Assembly: GCF_014202225.1 (NCBI RefSeq)
Contig: NZ_JACHGE010000001.1
Location: forward strand, 539,320-603,319
DNA: 64,000 nucleotides
Direction: 5' to 3'
Source: Algibacter amylolyticus
GTDB taxonomy: Bacteria > Bacteroidota > Bacteroidia > Flavobacteriales > Flavobacteriaceae
The translations under genes and the position numbers were made by a program. The notes beneath the pieces are model-generated. The model was not told the origin of the DNA. It did no database searches and saw nothing but the letters and a program-made list of their open reading frames with translations. Positions 25,655 to 34,647 of this stretch are shown here, in pieces (the stretch's first letter is position 1; each line of letters opens with the position of its first letter).

Positions 25655-26086
25655 ATGGGTTTACATAAAATTTTAAAAATAGTGGCTTTCGCCTTAGCTA
25701 TTATTGGAGCAATTATTGTTCTTTTAATAATAGCTGGAGATGAGGAATCTGCTTTAGGTATGAGTGGAAACTTACTCTACGTTGCTTATGCAGTACTAGG
25801 AATAGTATTAGCATTGGTAGTAATATTTGTTATTAAAGGTTTGTTTGCTGGCGATATTAAAAAGACATTAATTACTGTTGGTGCATTTGCCGCAGTTATA
25901 TTTGTGTCTTACGCAATATCTTCTGGTACAGATTTAGATTTAAAACCTTTTACAGATAAAGGTTTAGATGTAGATGAAGGAACTTCTAAAACAGTAGGAG
26001 CTGGATTGTATGCATTTTACGCATTAGCTGTTGTAGCTATCGGATCTATGTTACTAGGAGGAGTAAAAAAAATCTTAAATAAATAA
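25655..26086 (+). CDS. Four-helix membrane protein of the ExbB/ExbD cluster
   Basis: 143 residues with four hydrophobic helices, about residues 7-27, 40-60, 71-90 and 115-136, and an acidic loop between the third and fourth (SGTDLDLKPFTDKGLDVDEG). I do not recognise a named family. It lies between exbB and the first exbD with gaps of 19 and 3 bp, so it is part of the same unit and may belong to the motor complex. Confidence 0.8.
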   Translation: MGLHKILKIVAFALAIIGAIIVLLIIAGDEESALGMSGNLLYVAYAVLGIVLALVVIFVIKGLFAGDIKKTLITVGAFAAVIFVSYAISSGTDLDLKPFTDKGLDVDEGTSKTVGAGLYAFYALAVVAIGSMLLGGVKKILNK

Positions 26087-26089
26087 GTT

Positions 26090-26680
26090 ATGGCAAAAAG
26101 AGCAGCACCAGAAGTAAATGCAGGCTCAATGGCCGACATTGCTTTCTTATTACTTATATTTTTCTTGGTAACAACAACCATTGAAACGGATTCGGGTATT
26201 AACCGTAAACTTCCTCCGATGGAAGAGTCTGAAGAAGATGTTGTCATCAAACAAAAAAACATTTTTACCGTGTTATTAAATGGTAAAGATCAGTTACTTG
26301 TTGAAGATGAAATCATGGAACTTAAAGATTTAAGATTAGCAGCTAAAGAATTTTTAGATAATGGAGGAGATAAGTCTTGTTCTTATTGTAAAGGGGCTAA
26401 AGATCCCGCATCATCTGATAATCCTGATAAAGCCATTATTTCCTTAGCAAATAATAGAGAAACAACTTACAAAACTTACATATCTGTTCAAAACGAATTG
26501 GTTGCGGCTTATAATGAGTTGAGAGATGCAAGAGCCCAGGCTTTATATAATATGCCGTTTACACAAATGGAAGCGGATTATAAAGATGTAAATTGGCCTG
26601 GAAATAAAGAGAAGCTTAAAGAAAAGATAGACAAGATTAAAGCTGACTATCCTCAAAAGCTTTCAGAAGTACAAGAATAA
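26090..26680 (+). CDS. exbD: ExbD/TolR-type protein, long form
   Basis: 196 residues. A single N-terminal membrane helix contains the proton-carrying aspartate (SMADIAFLLLIFFLVTTTIE), followed by a periplasmic domain longer than usual. An insert holds the pair CSYC near residue 100 and a charged coiled-coil-like tail (residues 140-196). It is the first of two adjacent exbD genes. The CXXC-like pair in the insert is unusual for this family. Confidence 0.92.
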   Translation: MAKRAAPEVNAGSMADIAFLLLIFFLVTTTIETDSGINRKLPPMEESEEDVVIKQKNIFTVLLNGKDQLLVEDEIMELKDLRLAAKEFLDNGGDKSCSYCKGAKDPASSDNPDKAIISLANNRETTYKTYISVQNELVAAYNELRDARAQALYNMPFTQMEADYKDVNWPGNKEKLKEKIDKIKADYPQKLSEVQE

Positions 26681-26697
26681 TTTAACATTTATAAAAC

Positions 26698-27174
26698 ATG
26701 TCTAAATTTAATAAGAAAAAAAGTGGCGAGATGCCGGCGGTTAATACAGCATCACTTCCTGATATTGTATTTATGTTATTATTCTTCTTTATGGTGGCCA
26801 CAGTTATGAGGCAAAACACTCTAATGATTGAAAATAATTTACCGTTTGCCGATCAAGTTGAAAAGCTAGATAAAAAAGATTTGGTAATGTATATTTATGC
26901 AGGTAAACCAAGTGAAAACTATAAGCAATACGGAAGTTCGGCAAAAATTCAATTAAATGATAAATTTGCTGATGTTAAAGAGATTGCATCGTTTATTGCT
27001 GCCGAACGCGCTTCGAAACGTGAAGAATTAGTACCATATTTAACTACAGCTTTAAAAGTTGATAGTGATGCTAATATGGGATTAATTGGCGATATTAAAC
27101 AAGAGTTACGTAAAGTTAATGCACTTAAAATAAACTATACCACTAAAAAGGGTAGTGTATTGGGTAACAATTAA
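26698..27174 (+). CDS. exbD: ExbD/TolR-type protein, second copy
   Basis: 158 residues with the membrane helix and conserved aspartate (ASLPDIVFMLLFFFMVATVM) and a periplasmic domain (about residues 45-150). It differs clearly from the preceding ExbD, so the motor may contain a hetero-pair. It is the last gene before a strong terminator. Confidence 0.92.
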   Translation: MSKFNKKKSGEMPAVNTASLPDIVFMLLFFFMVATVMRQNTLMIENNLPFADQVEKLDKKDLVMYIYAGKPSENYKQYGSSAKIQLNDKFADVKEIASFIAAERASKREELVPYLTTALKVDSDANMGLIGDIKQELRKVNALKINYTTKKGSVLGNN

Positions 27175-27194
27175 ATTTACATTCTTAATTTTAT

Positions 27195-27230
27195 AAAAAA
27201 GGCGTTTTGATATATCAAAACGCCTTTTTA
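27195..27230. terminator. Intrinsic terminator after the ExbB/ExbD cluster
   Basis: GGCGTTTTGATA (27201-27212) and TATCAAAACGCC (27213-27224) form a perfect palindromic stem with A6 before and T5 after. Confidence 0.88.
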
Positions 27231-27266
27231 TTTTCATTACTTTTACTACTAAATTAATAAACGTTA

Positions 27267-27959
27267 ATGAAGTATTTTGTTGCTATTTTGCTTTTTATAT
27301 GCACTGTCACCTTTAGTTTTGCTCAAGAGAGTACCGAAAAGGAGGTGGATTCGCTTTATAAGGAAGACCAGTTTTATGCCGGAGTTACTTATAACTTATT
27401 AGGCCAAATACCAGATGGTCTTAGTCAAAGTGGATTTTCGTTAGGTTTCCATTTAGGTTTTATTAAAGATATGCCTATTAATGCTAAAAGAAATGTAGCT
27501 ATTGGAATAGGTTTAGGATATTCTGCGAACTCCTTTAATCAAAACTTATTAATCGCCAATGATGGTTTGGGTGGTTTTGAATACAGCATATTAGAAGATA
27601 GTGATACTTACACTAAAAATAAATTCTCTACACATTTAATAGAAATGCCTATAGAGTTTAGGTGGCGCACATCTACACCAACCGAATATAACTTCTGGCG
27701 TATTTACACAGGTTTTAAGGTGGGTTATGTGTTTAGTAATACCACCAAGCATTTAGGTGATACGGATGATTTTAAATATAACAATATTGATGATTTTAAT
27801 TCCTTACAATATGGGTTTACTTTGAGTGCGGGATATAGCACTTGGAATTTTTATTTGTATTATGCTTTAAACCCTATTTTTACCAATGAAGCTAAAATTG
27901 GTGGGGAGGCTATAGATACCAACGCTATTAAAATTGGTTTAATGTTTTATATTCTTTAA
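27267..27959 (+). CDS. PorT-like outer-membrane beta-barrel protein
   Basis: 230 residues with a signal peptide ending at FAQ (about residue 19) and then alternating beta strands (GVTYNLLGQIPDG, VAIGIGLGYSANS, LIEMPIEFRWRT, FWRIYTGFKVGYVF) ending KIGLMFYIL. This pattern resembles the PorT family of barrel proteins, some of which take part in type IX secretion. It lies just after the exb cluster, separated by a terminator. The PorT assignment rests on general resemblance. Confidence 0.75.
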   Translation: MKYFVAILLFICTVTFSFAQESTEKEVDSLYKEDQFYAGVTYNLLGQIPDGLSQSGFSLGFHLGFIKDMPINAKRNVAIGIGLGYSANSFNQNLLIANDGLGGFEYSILEDSDTYTKNKFSTHLIEMPIEFRWRTSTPTEYNFWRIYTGFKVGYVFSNTTKHLGDTDDFKYNNIDDFNSLQYGFTLSAGYSTWNFYLYYALNPIFTNEAKIGGEAIDTNAIKIGLMFYIL

Positions 27960-27973
27960 ATATAAATAGGCTT

Positions 27974-28417
27974 ATGAAAAATCTGATTTTTATTGGTTTA
28001 CTTATAATTTCATTATTAACAAGCTGTCAAAACAAAACTAAAGCACAAGAAGAAGTATCAGTTTCTGCTTCTGAGGAGCAAGTTGATTATGTTGAAAATC
28101 TATCAGATAGAATCCTTAAAGCTCAAAAAGCTGGTGGTTTTTATAAGTTGACTGAAAGCGAAGCAAGTATAAGAATGGTTACAGGGTTAAATGAAACACT
28201 ACAAAAATCTACTTATGCTAAAATTAAAGGACTTTTGGGAGATTATAAGGATTTAGAGTTTTATTCTTTAGAGGAAATTAAAAAGGATCAAGTTATCAAA
28301 TATATAGGTTTAGAGGTTATTTTGAATTGGGTTCTGATGTTGAAATACGTTCGGTTTTTGGATTCTGAAGGTAAATTAGCAGGCTTTTTTGTTAAACCTT
28401 GGAAAGATAAACTGTAA
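27974..28417 (+). CDS. Small lipoprotein with an internal out-of-frame segment
   Basis: 147 residues as read, with a lipoprotein signal (LIISLLTSC). Between 28303 and 28357 the reading appears displaced. The other frame there encodes YRFRGYFELGSDVEIRSV, which joins naturally to the downstream LDSEGKLAGFFVKPW, while the annotated frame gives the unlikely string YIGLEVILNWVLMLKYVRF. Two extra bases in a TATATA run and one extra T in a T5 run would explain it, a net of three bases, so the frame is restored. The protein may still be made with an altered strand. Function unknown. Confidence 0.7.
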   Translation: MKNLIFIGLLIISLLTSCQNKTKAQEEVSVSASEEQVDYVENLSDRILKAQKAGGFYKLTESEASIRMVTGLNETLQKSTYAKIKGLLGDYKDLEFYSLEEIKKDQVIKYIGLEVILNWVLMLKYVRFLDSEGKLAGFFVKPWKDKL

Positions 28418-28423
28418 ACCTAA

Positions 28424-29029
28424 TTATAACCAATACGTAACTAAAATTAACTGCGGAATAAGGCCAATAAACGATCCAATTATTAATTCTATATAAGAAT
28501 GTGCTTTTAGATGAAGTCGAGAAGTAGCAACTGCACCTGTACTTACAGCCATAAAAATTAGTGTATCGTTTAAATTAATGCTAAAATGAATGCTAAGGGC
28601 TATAAAAAACATAAATACTCCGGTAATAGCAATCATATGAATACTTGCCTTAAACTTCATTACAGCAAGTAATAAACAGGCTATATTAGATATAAGTATA
28701 CCCACAAAGAAAAAGTAGAGTTCTGGAGATTGTGAAGGTGTGAGTATTTTTTTTAATACGATTATAACAACAACACTATTTAGTAGTAATGGGTATATAC
28801 GTTCCTTGGTAGTTTCAAGGTTAACGGTATTTACTATACCTATTAATTTAAGTATTAAATACAGTAAAAGGGGCAATATTATTGTAAGTATAAAAAGCGC
28901 TACGAATTTTGCTTGTATAATTTCTTCAGGAAAATATCTTGGAGAGATTGAAAAATAATAAACTACCCCGAATAGCGGCATTACTAAAGGATGAAAAATA
29001 TATGATATACTCTTTAGTAGTCTATCCAT
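28424..29029 (-). CDS. PAP2-like integral membrane protein
   Basis: 201 residues with about six membrane helices. The end carries SRLHLKAHSYIELIIGSFIG, which resembles the third PAP2 phosphatase motif (S-R-x5-H-x3-D) but has glutamate where aspartate is usual. KASIHMIAITG could be the remnant of the second motif. Activity on lipid phosphates is therefore uncertain. Its ATG overlaps the rpoN stop codon by one base (TAATG), so it is translationally coupled to rpoN. Confidence 0.6.
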   Translation of the reverse strand: MDRLLKSISYIFHPLVMPLFGVVYYFSISPRYFPEEIIQAKFVALFILTIILPLLLYLILKLIGIVNTVNLETTKERIYPLLLNSVVVIIVLKKILTPSQSPELYFFFVGILISNIACLLLAVMKFKASIHMIAITGVFMFFIALSIHFSINLNDTLIFMAVSTGAVATSRLHLKAHSYIELIIGSFIGLIPQLILVTYWL

Positions 29030-30489
29030 TATATTTTTTTACGTAAACGCGCTACAGGTATATCTAGTTGTTCTCTATATTTTGCAACCGTTCTTCTAGC
29101 AATTGGATAACCTTTATCTTTTAAAATTCCAGCTAAATTCTCATCAGTTAAGGGCTTTTTCTTGTTTTCTTCTTCAACAACCGTCTCAAGGATTTTCTTT
29201 ATTTCTCTTGTAGAAACGTCTTCACCCTGATCGTTTTTCATAGATTCAGAAAAGAACTCTTTTATTAATTTAGTACCATAAGGTGTATCAACATATTTAC
29301 TATTTGCTACTCTTGATACGGTAGATACATCCATATGAATTTCATCTGCAATATCTTTAAGTATCATGGGTTTTAAGTTACGTTCATCGCCAGTAAGAAA
29401 GTACTCTTTTTGGTAGTGCATAATAGCACTCATAGTTACAAATAAGGTCTGTTGGCGTTGTTTTATAGCTTCAATAAACCACTTGGCAGCATCTAACTTT
29501 TGTTTAATGAATATAACGGCATCTTTTTGAGATTTAGACTTGTCCTTAGCATCTTTATAGCCTTTAAGCATGTTGTTGTACTCTCTTGATACATGAAGCT
29601 CTGGAGCATTACGTCCGTTAAGTGTTAACTCTAATTCGCCATCCACAATTTTAATAGCAAAATCTGGAACAACGTGTTCTACAATTCTATTGTTTCCAGC
29701 GTAAGATCCTCCTGGTTTTGGGTTTAAATGCTCAATTTCATTAATGGCATCTTTTAACTGGGTTTCGGTAATATTGAATTTATTAAGTAACTTTTTGTAA
29801 TGCTTTTTGGTAAACTGATCGAAGGCATTATCGATAATATTAATAGCTAATTCGGTATCTGCCGTTTTTTCTTTTCTATGTAATTGAATACTTAAGCATT
29901 CTTGTAAGTTTCTAGCGCCAACACCAGCTGGATCTAATTGATGCACAATTTTTAACACTTTCGCCACTTGCTCTTCTGTGGTGTAAACACTTTGTGTAAA
30001 TGCTAAATCGTCTACAATATCACTTATTTCTCGTCTTATGTATCCGCTTTCGCCAACACTTCCTACTAAGAATTCGGCAATATCACGCTCTTCGTCAGAT
30101 AGTCTATAGGTATTTAATTGGCTAACTAAATGTTGAGTAAATGATGTTCCCGCGGCATACGGCATTGTTTTTTCTTCATCGTCGCTACTGTAGTTGTTTA
30201 CTTGAGTTCTGTAATCTGGAATTTCATCGTCACTCAAATATTCGTCAACATTAATGTCCTCTGCATTTATAGAGTCATTGTCCTCGTAATCGTCTGTTGT
30301 GTTATCAAAATCAGAATCTAGTTCGTCGTTACTTTCCTCTTTTCCGCCTTCTAAAGCAGGGTTTTCTTCTAATTCTTGCTTTAAACGTTGCTCAAAAGCT
30401 TGCGTAGGTAGCTGTATCAATTTCATTAACTGAATTTGCTGTGGCGACAGTTTTTGAGATAATTTAAATTGTAAAAATTGTTTAAGCAT
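29029..30489 (-). CDS. rpoN: RNA polymerase sigma-54 factor
   Basis: 486 residues with the three usual regions: the glutamine/leucine-rich activator region at the N-terminus (LSPQQIQLMKLIQLPTQAFE), an acidic region II (residues 50-110, many D and E), and the core and DNA-binding region. The latter has the helix-turn-helix LKDIADEIHMDVSTVSRVA and the RpoN box ARRTVAKYRE near the C-terminus. It directs RNA polymerase to -24/-12 promoters with enhancer-binding activators. Confidence 0.97.
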   Translation of the reverse strand: MLKQFLQFKLSQKLSPQQIQLMKLIQLPTQAFEQRLKQELEENPALEGGKEESNDELDSDFDNTTDDYEDNDSINAEDINVDEYLSDDEIPDYRTQVNNYSSDDEEKTMPYAAGTSFTQHLVSQLNTYRLSDEERDIAEFLVGSVGESGYIRREISDIVDDLAFTQSVYTTEEQVAKVLKIVHQLDPAGVGARNLQECLSIQLHRKEKTADTELAINIIDNAFDQFTKKHYKKLLNKFNITETQLKDAINEIEHLNPKPGGSYAGNNRIVEHVVPDFAIKIVDGELELTLNGRNAPELHVSREYNNMLKGYKDAKDKSKSQKDAVIFIKQKLDAAKWFIEAIKQRQQTLFVTMSAIMHYQKEYFLTGDERNLKPMILKDIADEIHMDVSTVSRVANSKYVDTPYGTKLIKEFFSESMKNDQGEDVSTREIKKILETVVEEENKKKPLTDENLAGILKDKGYPIARRTVAKYREQLDIPVARLRKKI

Positions 30490-30576
30490 ATTCTGATTTA
30501 AGGTTGTTACTCAAATATATAAAAAGGGATTAGTATACCCAAAGTATTATAAGTTTGACTTTTACAAAGATACTTT

Positions 30577-32010
30577 TTAAAATTCGGCATTTTGCGGGGT
30601 TCTAGGGAAAGGAATAACATCTCTAATGTTACTCATGCCTGTTGCAAACATTACCAAACGCTCAAAACCTAGTCCGAATCCAGAATGCACTGCCGTACCA
30701 AATTTACGTAAATCGAGGTACCACCAAAGTTCTTCTTCTGGAATGTTTATAGCTGCCATACGTTCTTTTAAAACATCCAAACGTTCTTCACGTTGCGCTC
30801 CTCCAACTATTTCTCCAATTCCAGGGAAAAGGATGTCCATAGCACGAACCGTTTTTCCATCGTCATTTAAACGCATGTAAAACGCTTTTATGTTTGCTGG
30901 GTAATCAAACAAAATAACAGGACATTTAAAGTGTTTTTCAACTAAAAAACGTTCATGCTCACTTTGTAAATCTGTTCCCCATTCATCAATAAGATATTTA
31001 AATTTCTTTTTCTTATTTGGTTTCGAATTTCTAAGGATATCAATAGCTTCTGTGTAGCTAACGCGTTTAAAATTGTTATCGGTAACGAAATTTAATTTTT
31101 CAATTAAAGACATTTCGCTACGTTCGGCTTGCGGTTTTGTTTTTTCTTCATCTTGAAGACGTTTATCTAAAAACTCTAAATCTTCACGATTGTTATCTAA
31201 AACATAAGTTATAACCGATTTCATAAAGTCTTCAGCTAAATCCATATTGCCTGCAAGGTCCATAAAAGCAACTTCTGGTTCAATCATCCAGAATTCTGCT
31301 AAATGGCGTGATGTATTGGAGTTTTCAGCTCTAAATGTAGGTCCAAAAGTATAGACCTTACCTAAAGACATGGCGTAAGTTTCAGCCTCTAATTGACCAG
31401 AAACCGTTAAGTTGGTTTCTTTACCAAAAAAATCTTTGGAGTAATCGATGTTACCTTCATCATTTAAAGGTGGGTTTTTGGCATCTAGGTTTGTAACTTT
31501 AAACATTTCGCCGGCACCTTCGGCATCACTTCCTGTAATAATAGGGGCGTGCATATAGTAAAATCCGTTGTCATTAAAATATTTATGAATAGCAAATGAT
31601 AAGGCAGAACGTAAACGCATTACCGCACTAAAAGTATTTGTTCTAGTACGTAAATGTGCGTTTTCACGTAAAAACTCGAACGAGTGTTTTTTAGGTTGAA
31701 TAGGGTAGGTTTCCGGATCGGAATCACCTAAAACAGTTAAAGCACTAACTTTTATTTCAACATTTTGGCCTTTACCTTGGCTTTCAACCAATTCACCTTT
31801 TACATGAATGGCTGCGCCAGTTGTTACTCTTTTTAATAGTGCTTCATCAAAATTTTCGAAATCAACTACACATTGTATATTGTTAATAGTGGATCCATCG
31901 TTTAAAGCTATAAAGCGATTGGCTCTAAAGGTTCTTACCCAACCTTTAATTTCTACTTCTGGGATTATTATATCTTGTGTTAGTAATTCTGAAACAGTTC
32001 TTAATTGCAT
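30577..32010 (-). CDS. asnS: Asparaginyl-tRNA synthetase
   Basis: 477 residues from the ATG at 32010 ([20 protein letters not shown]); a start 12 codons upstream is less likely. The N-terminal OB-fold anticodon domain ([20 protein letters not shown]) is followed by the class II catalytic core. Motif 2 is visible in [27 protein letters not shown] and motif 3 in [27 protein letters not shown]; the asparagine-type rather than aspartate-type reading follows from the overall sequence. It lies 87 bp upstream of rpoN on the same strand. Confidence 0.96.
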   Translation of the reverse strand: MQLRTVSELLTQDIIIPEVEIKGWVRTFRANRFIALNDGSTINNIQCVVDFENFDEALLKRVTTGAAIHVKGELVESQGKGQNVEIKVSALTVLGDSDPETYPIQPKKHSFEFLRENAHLRTRTNTFSAVMRLRSALSFAIHKYFNDNGFYYMHAPIITGSDAEGAGEMFKVTNLDAKNPPLNDEGNIDYSKDFFGKETNLTVSGQLEAETYAMSLGKVYTFGPTFRAENSNTSRHLAEFWMIEPEVAFMDLAGNMDLAEDFMKSVITYVLDNNREDLEFLDKRLQDEEKTKPQAERSEMSLIEKLNFVTDNNFKRVSYTEAIDILRNSKPNKKKKFKYLIDEWGTDLQSEHERFLVEKHFKCPVILFDYPANIKAFYMRLNDDGKTVRAMDILFPGIGEIVGGAQREERLDVLKERMAAINIPEEELWWYLDLRKFGTAVHSGFGLGFERLVMFATGMSNIRDVIPFPRTPQNAEF

Positions 32011-32099
32011 ATTGAAAAATTTATAATGTAAATATAAAATTTTCAAATATTATTACTGTTAGCTATTAGGCTAAATTGTAAAATATTACTGTTAAAATT

Positions 32100-34490
32100 T
32101 TATGCTTCAGATTCGTCCTCTTCAGGAATAATATTTATTGTAGGTTCCCTAAGCACCTCCTTATTAGCTATACTGCGCTCTAGCGACAATAACAGAGAAG
32201 GTAGTAGTAGTAAATTTGATAACATAGCAAATAGCAATGTTGCAGAAACTAAAGCACCTAGAGCTACCGTACCACCAAAACTAGAAATGGTAAATACCGA
32301 GAAACCAAAAAACAATACAATGGAAGTATAAAACATACTTACACCAGTTTCGCGTAAAGCGCCATAAACAGAAACTTTAATTTTCCAGTTATTAGCTTGA
32401 AGCTCTTGTCTGTATTTAGCCAAAAAGTGAATGGTATCATCTACCGAAATACCAAAAGCAATACTAAATACAAGTATGGTTGAAGGTTTTATTGGAACGC
32501 CTAAATAGCCCATTAAACCGGCTGTTATTAATAGGGGTAATAAATTTGGTATTAACGATACAATAATCATCCTGCCAGAACGGAACATATAAGCCATAAA
32601 TATGGCAATTAATACAATGGCTAGGGTTAAGGATATTACTAAGTTTTTTACCAGGTATTTTGTGCCTTTTTGGAATAATAATGCTTTTCCGGTCATGATA
32701 ACATCATAACGTTCTTTTGGGAAAACTTTATCTATTTTAGTTTGAAGGTTTTCTTCAATACGTTCCATTTTATCGGTACCAATATCTTTCATAAAGGTTG
32801 TAATACGGCCGTATTGCCCAGTACTATCTACAAAGTTTTTAAGTAAATCGACATTGGATGTTGAGTTTTTGGCATACGATAAAATAAAACTGTTTTCTTG
32901 CGAAGTTGGGAGTTGATAGTACTTTGTATTGCCATTATAATAGGCTTGCTTAGAATATTTTACTAAACCAACTACCGAGATTGGTTTTGATAACTCTGGA
33001 GTTTCGTAAATTAATTCTTCAAGTTCCTCCATGCGTTTTAAGGTAGACAGTTTCATAACACCCTTTTTGCGCTTGGTATCTATCATGATTTCCAACGGCA
33101 TAATACCATTAAATTCATTCTCAAAAAACCTGATGTCATTTACAAACTCCGACTCCTGTGGCATATCTTCAATTAAACTCCCAGATGTTTTAATTTGGTA
33201 AATACCAATAATACTGACCACTAGTAATACAACAGATATTATATAAATAGCAATTCGTTTTTTTCTCACCATGAGCTCCATCCAGTCTACAAAACCACCA
33301 ATCCAACGTTTATTAAGATGCTCTAAGTGACGATCTTTTGGATAAGGTAAAAAGCTATATATAATTGGGATTATTAGTAAGCACAGAATAAAAATGGCTA
33401 ATATGCTTAACGAAGCAACAACACCAAACTCCTTTAAAAGTTTACTCTCGGTTAATATAAAGGTTGCAAAACCAGATGCAGTAGTAACATTGGTCATTAA
33501 CGTAGCATTACCAATTTTGGTAATAACACGCTGTAACGATTTTATTTTATTACCATGCAGCTTTACTTCATGCTGGTATTTATTAATTAAGAAAATACAA
33601 TTAGGAATACCAATTACAATAATTAACGGCGGAATTAAGGCTGTTAAAACCGATACTTCGTAATTTAAAAAGCCAATAATTCCTAAAGTCCACATAACAC
33701 CAATGCAAACCACAATCATAGAAATTAACGTAGCCCTAAACGATCTAAAAAAGAAAAAGAAAATTAACGAAGTCACTAATAAAGCAGCTAAAATGAAAGT
33801 GCTAATTTCATCTACTATATTTTGAGAGTTTAGTGTTCTGATATACGGCATACCAGACATTCTAACATCTACGTTATATTGCTCTTCAAAACCTTTAATT
33901 TTAGGAATTAAGACATCAACTATAAAATCTTTTCTTGCAGATGTATTTACAATGGCTTTATCCATGTAAATAGCCGTACGTATGGTTTTAGTGTCTTTAT
34001 TAAATAAAAAATTATCGTAAAAAGGATATTTTTCAAACAGCTCGGTTTGTAAGGTCTCAATTTGAGCTATGCTGGTTATAGAATCTTTAATAAAAGGCTC
34101 TAATAGGAATTTTTCATTTTCAGTATCTTTTATAAGCTTTTGAAGATCTTTTATAGAAATGACAGTTTCTACTGCGTCACTTTTCTTAAAATATTCCGAA
34201 AGGTTATTCCAAGCATTTAGCTTTTCAACAGTAAAAAGAGTGGTGTCTTTTACACCAAGAACAATAAGATTACCCTCTTCACCAAAAGTTTCAAGAAACT
34301 TATTGTAAGTAATGTTTACCTCATGGTGGTCTGGTAACATATTAGCTTCGCTATAGGCTAAACGCATGTTGTCCCATTTCTGAGCTAACAATACGGTAGT
34401 GATAACAATACCTATTAAAATACCAATTTTGTTACGTAAAATTAAATTTGCCGTAACGTCCCAAAAATTCTTTGTAAAAAGTTTAAACAT
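32100..34490 (-). CDS. MMPL/RND superfamily exporter (patched-like)
   Basis: 796 residues with twelve predicted membrane helices in two blocks of one plus five, each preceded by a periplasmic domain. The RND-type motifs GIPNCIFLINKYQHE (first half) and FGISVDDTIHFLAKYRQEL (second half) are seen. It belongs to the hydrophobe/amphiphile exporter branch that moves lipids or hopanoid-like compounds. No adaptor or TolC gene is beside it. The substrate is unknown. Confidence 0.9.
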   Translation of the reverse strand: MFKLFTKNFWDVTANLILRNKIGILIGIVITTVLLAQKWDNMRLAYSEANMLPDHHEVNITYNKFLETFGEEGNLIVLGVKDTTLFTVEKLNAWNNLSEYFKKSDAVETVISIKDLQKLIKDTENEKFLLEPFIKDSITSIAQIETLQTELFEKYPFYDNFLFNKDTKTIRTAIYMDKAIVNTSARKDFIVDVLIPKIKGFEEQYNVDVRMSGMPYIRTLNSQNIVDEISTFILAALLVTSLIFFFFFRSFRATLISMIVVCIGVMWTLGIIGFLNYEVSVLTALIPPLIIVIGIPNCIFLINKYQHEVKLHGNKIKSLQRVITKIGNATLMTNVTTASGFATFILTESKLLKEFGVVASLSILAIFILCLLIIPIIYSFLPYPKDRHLEHLNKRWIGGFVDWMELMVRKKRIAIYIISVVLLVVSIIGIYQIKTSGSLIEDMPQESEFVNDIRFFENEFNGIMPLEIMIDTKRKKGVMKLSTLKRMEELEELIYETPELSKPISVVGLVKYSKQAYYNGNTKYYQLPTSQENSFILSYAKNSTSNVDLLKNFVDSTGQYGRITTFMKDIGTDKMERIEENLQTKIDKVFPKERYDVIMTGKALLFQKGTKYLVKNLVISLTLAIVLIAIFMAYMFRSGRMIIVSLIPNLLPLLITAGLMGYLGVPIKPSTILVFSIAFGISVDDTIHFLAKYRQELQANNWKIKVSVYGALRETGVSMFYTSIVLFFGFSVFTISSFGGTVALGALVSATLLFAMLSNLLLLPSLLLSLERSIANKEVLREPTINIIPEEDESEA

Positions 34491-34647
34491 GCCTTAGTAA
34501 AAAAGATTCGCAAAGGTAGAAAAAACAAGGGTAATACCTGTTAACAATTAAAATAAACCTATTAATTTGATACAGTTATGTCTGTATTCAAAATTAAATA
34601 GTTGCTTAGCTATTGCTATGCTTTTAATTGCCATGTATTGGGCTTAT

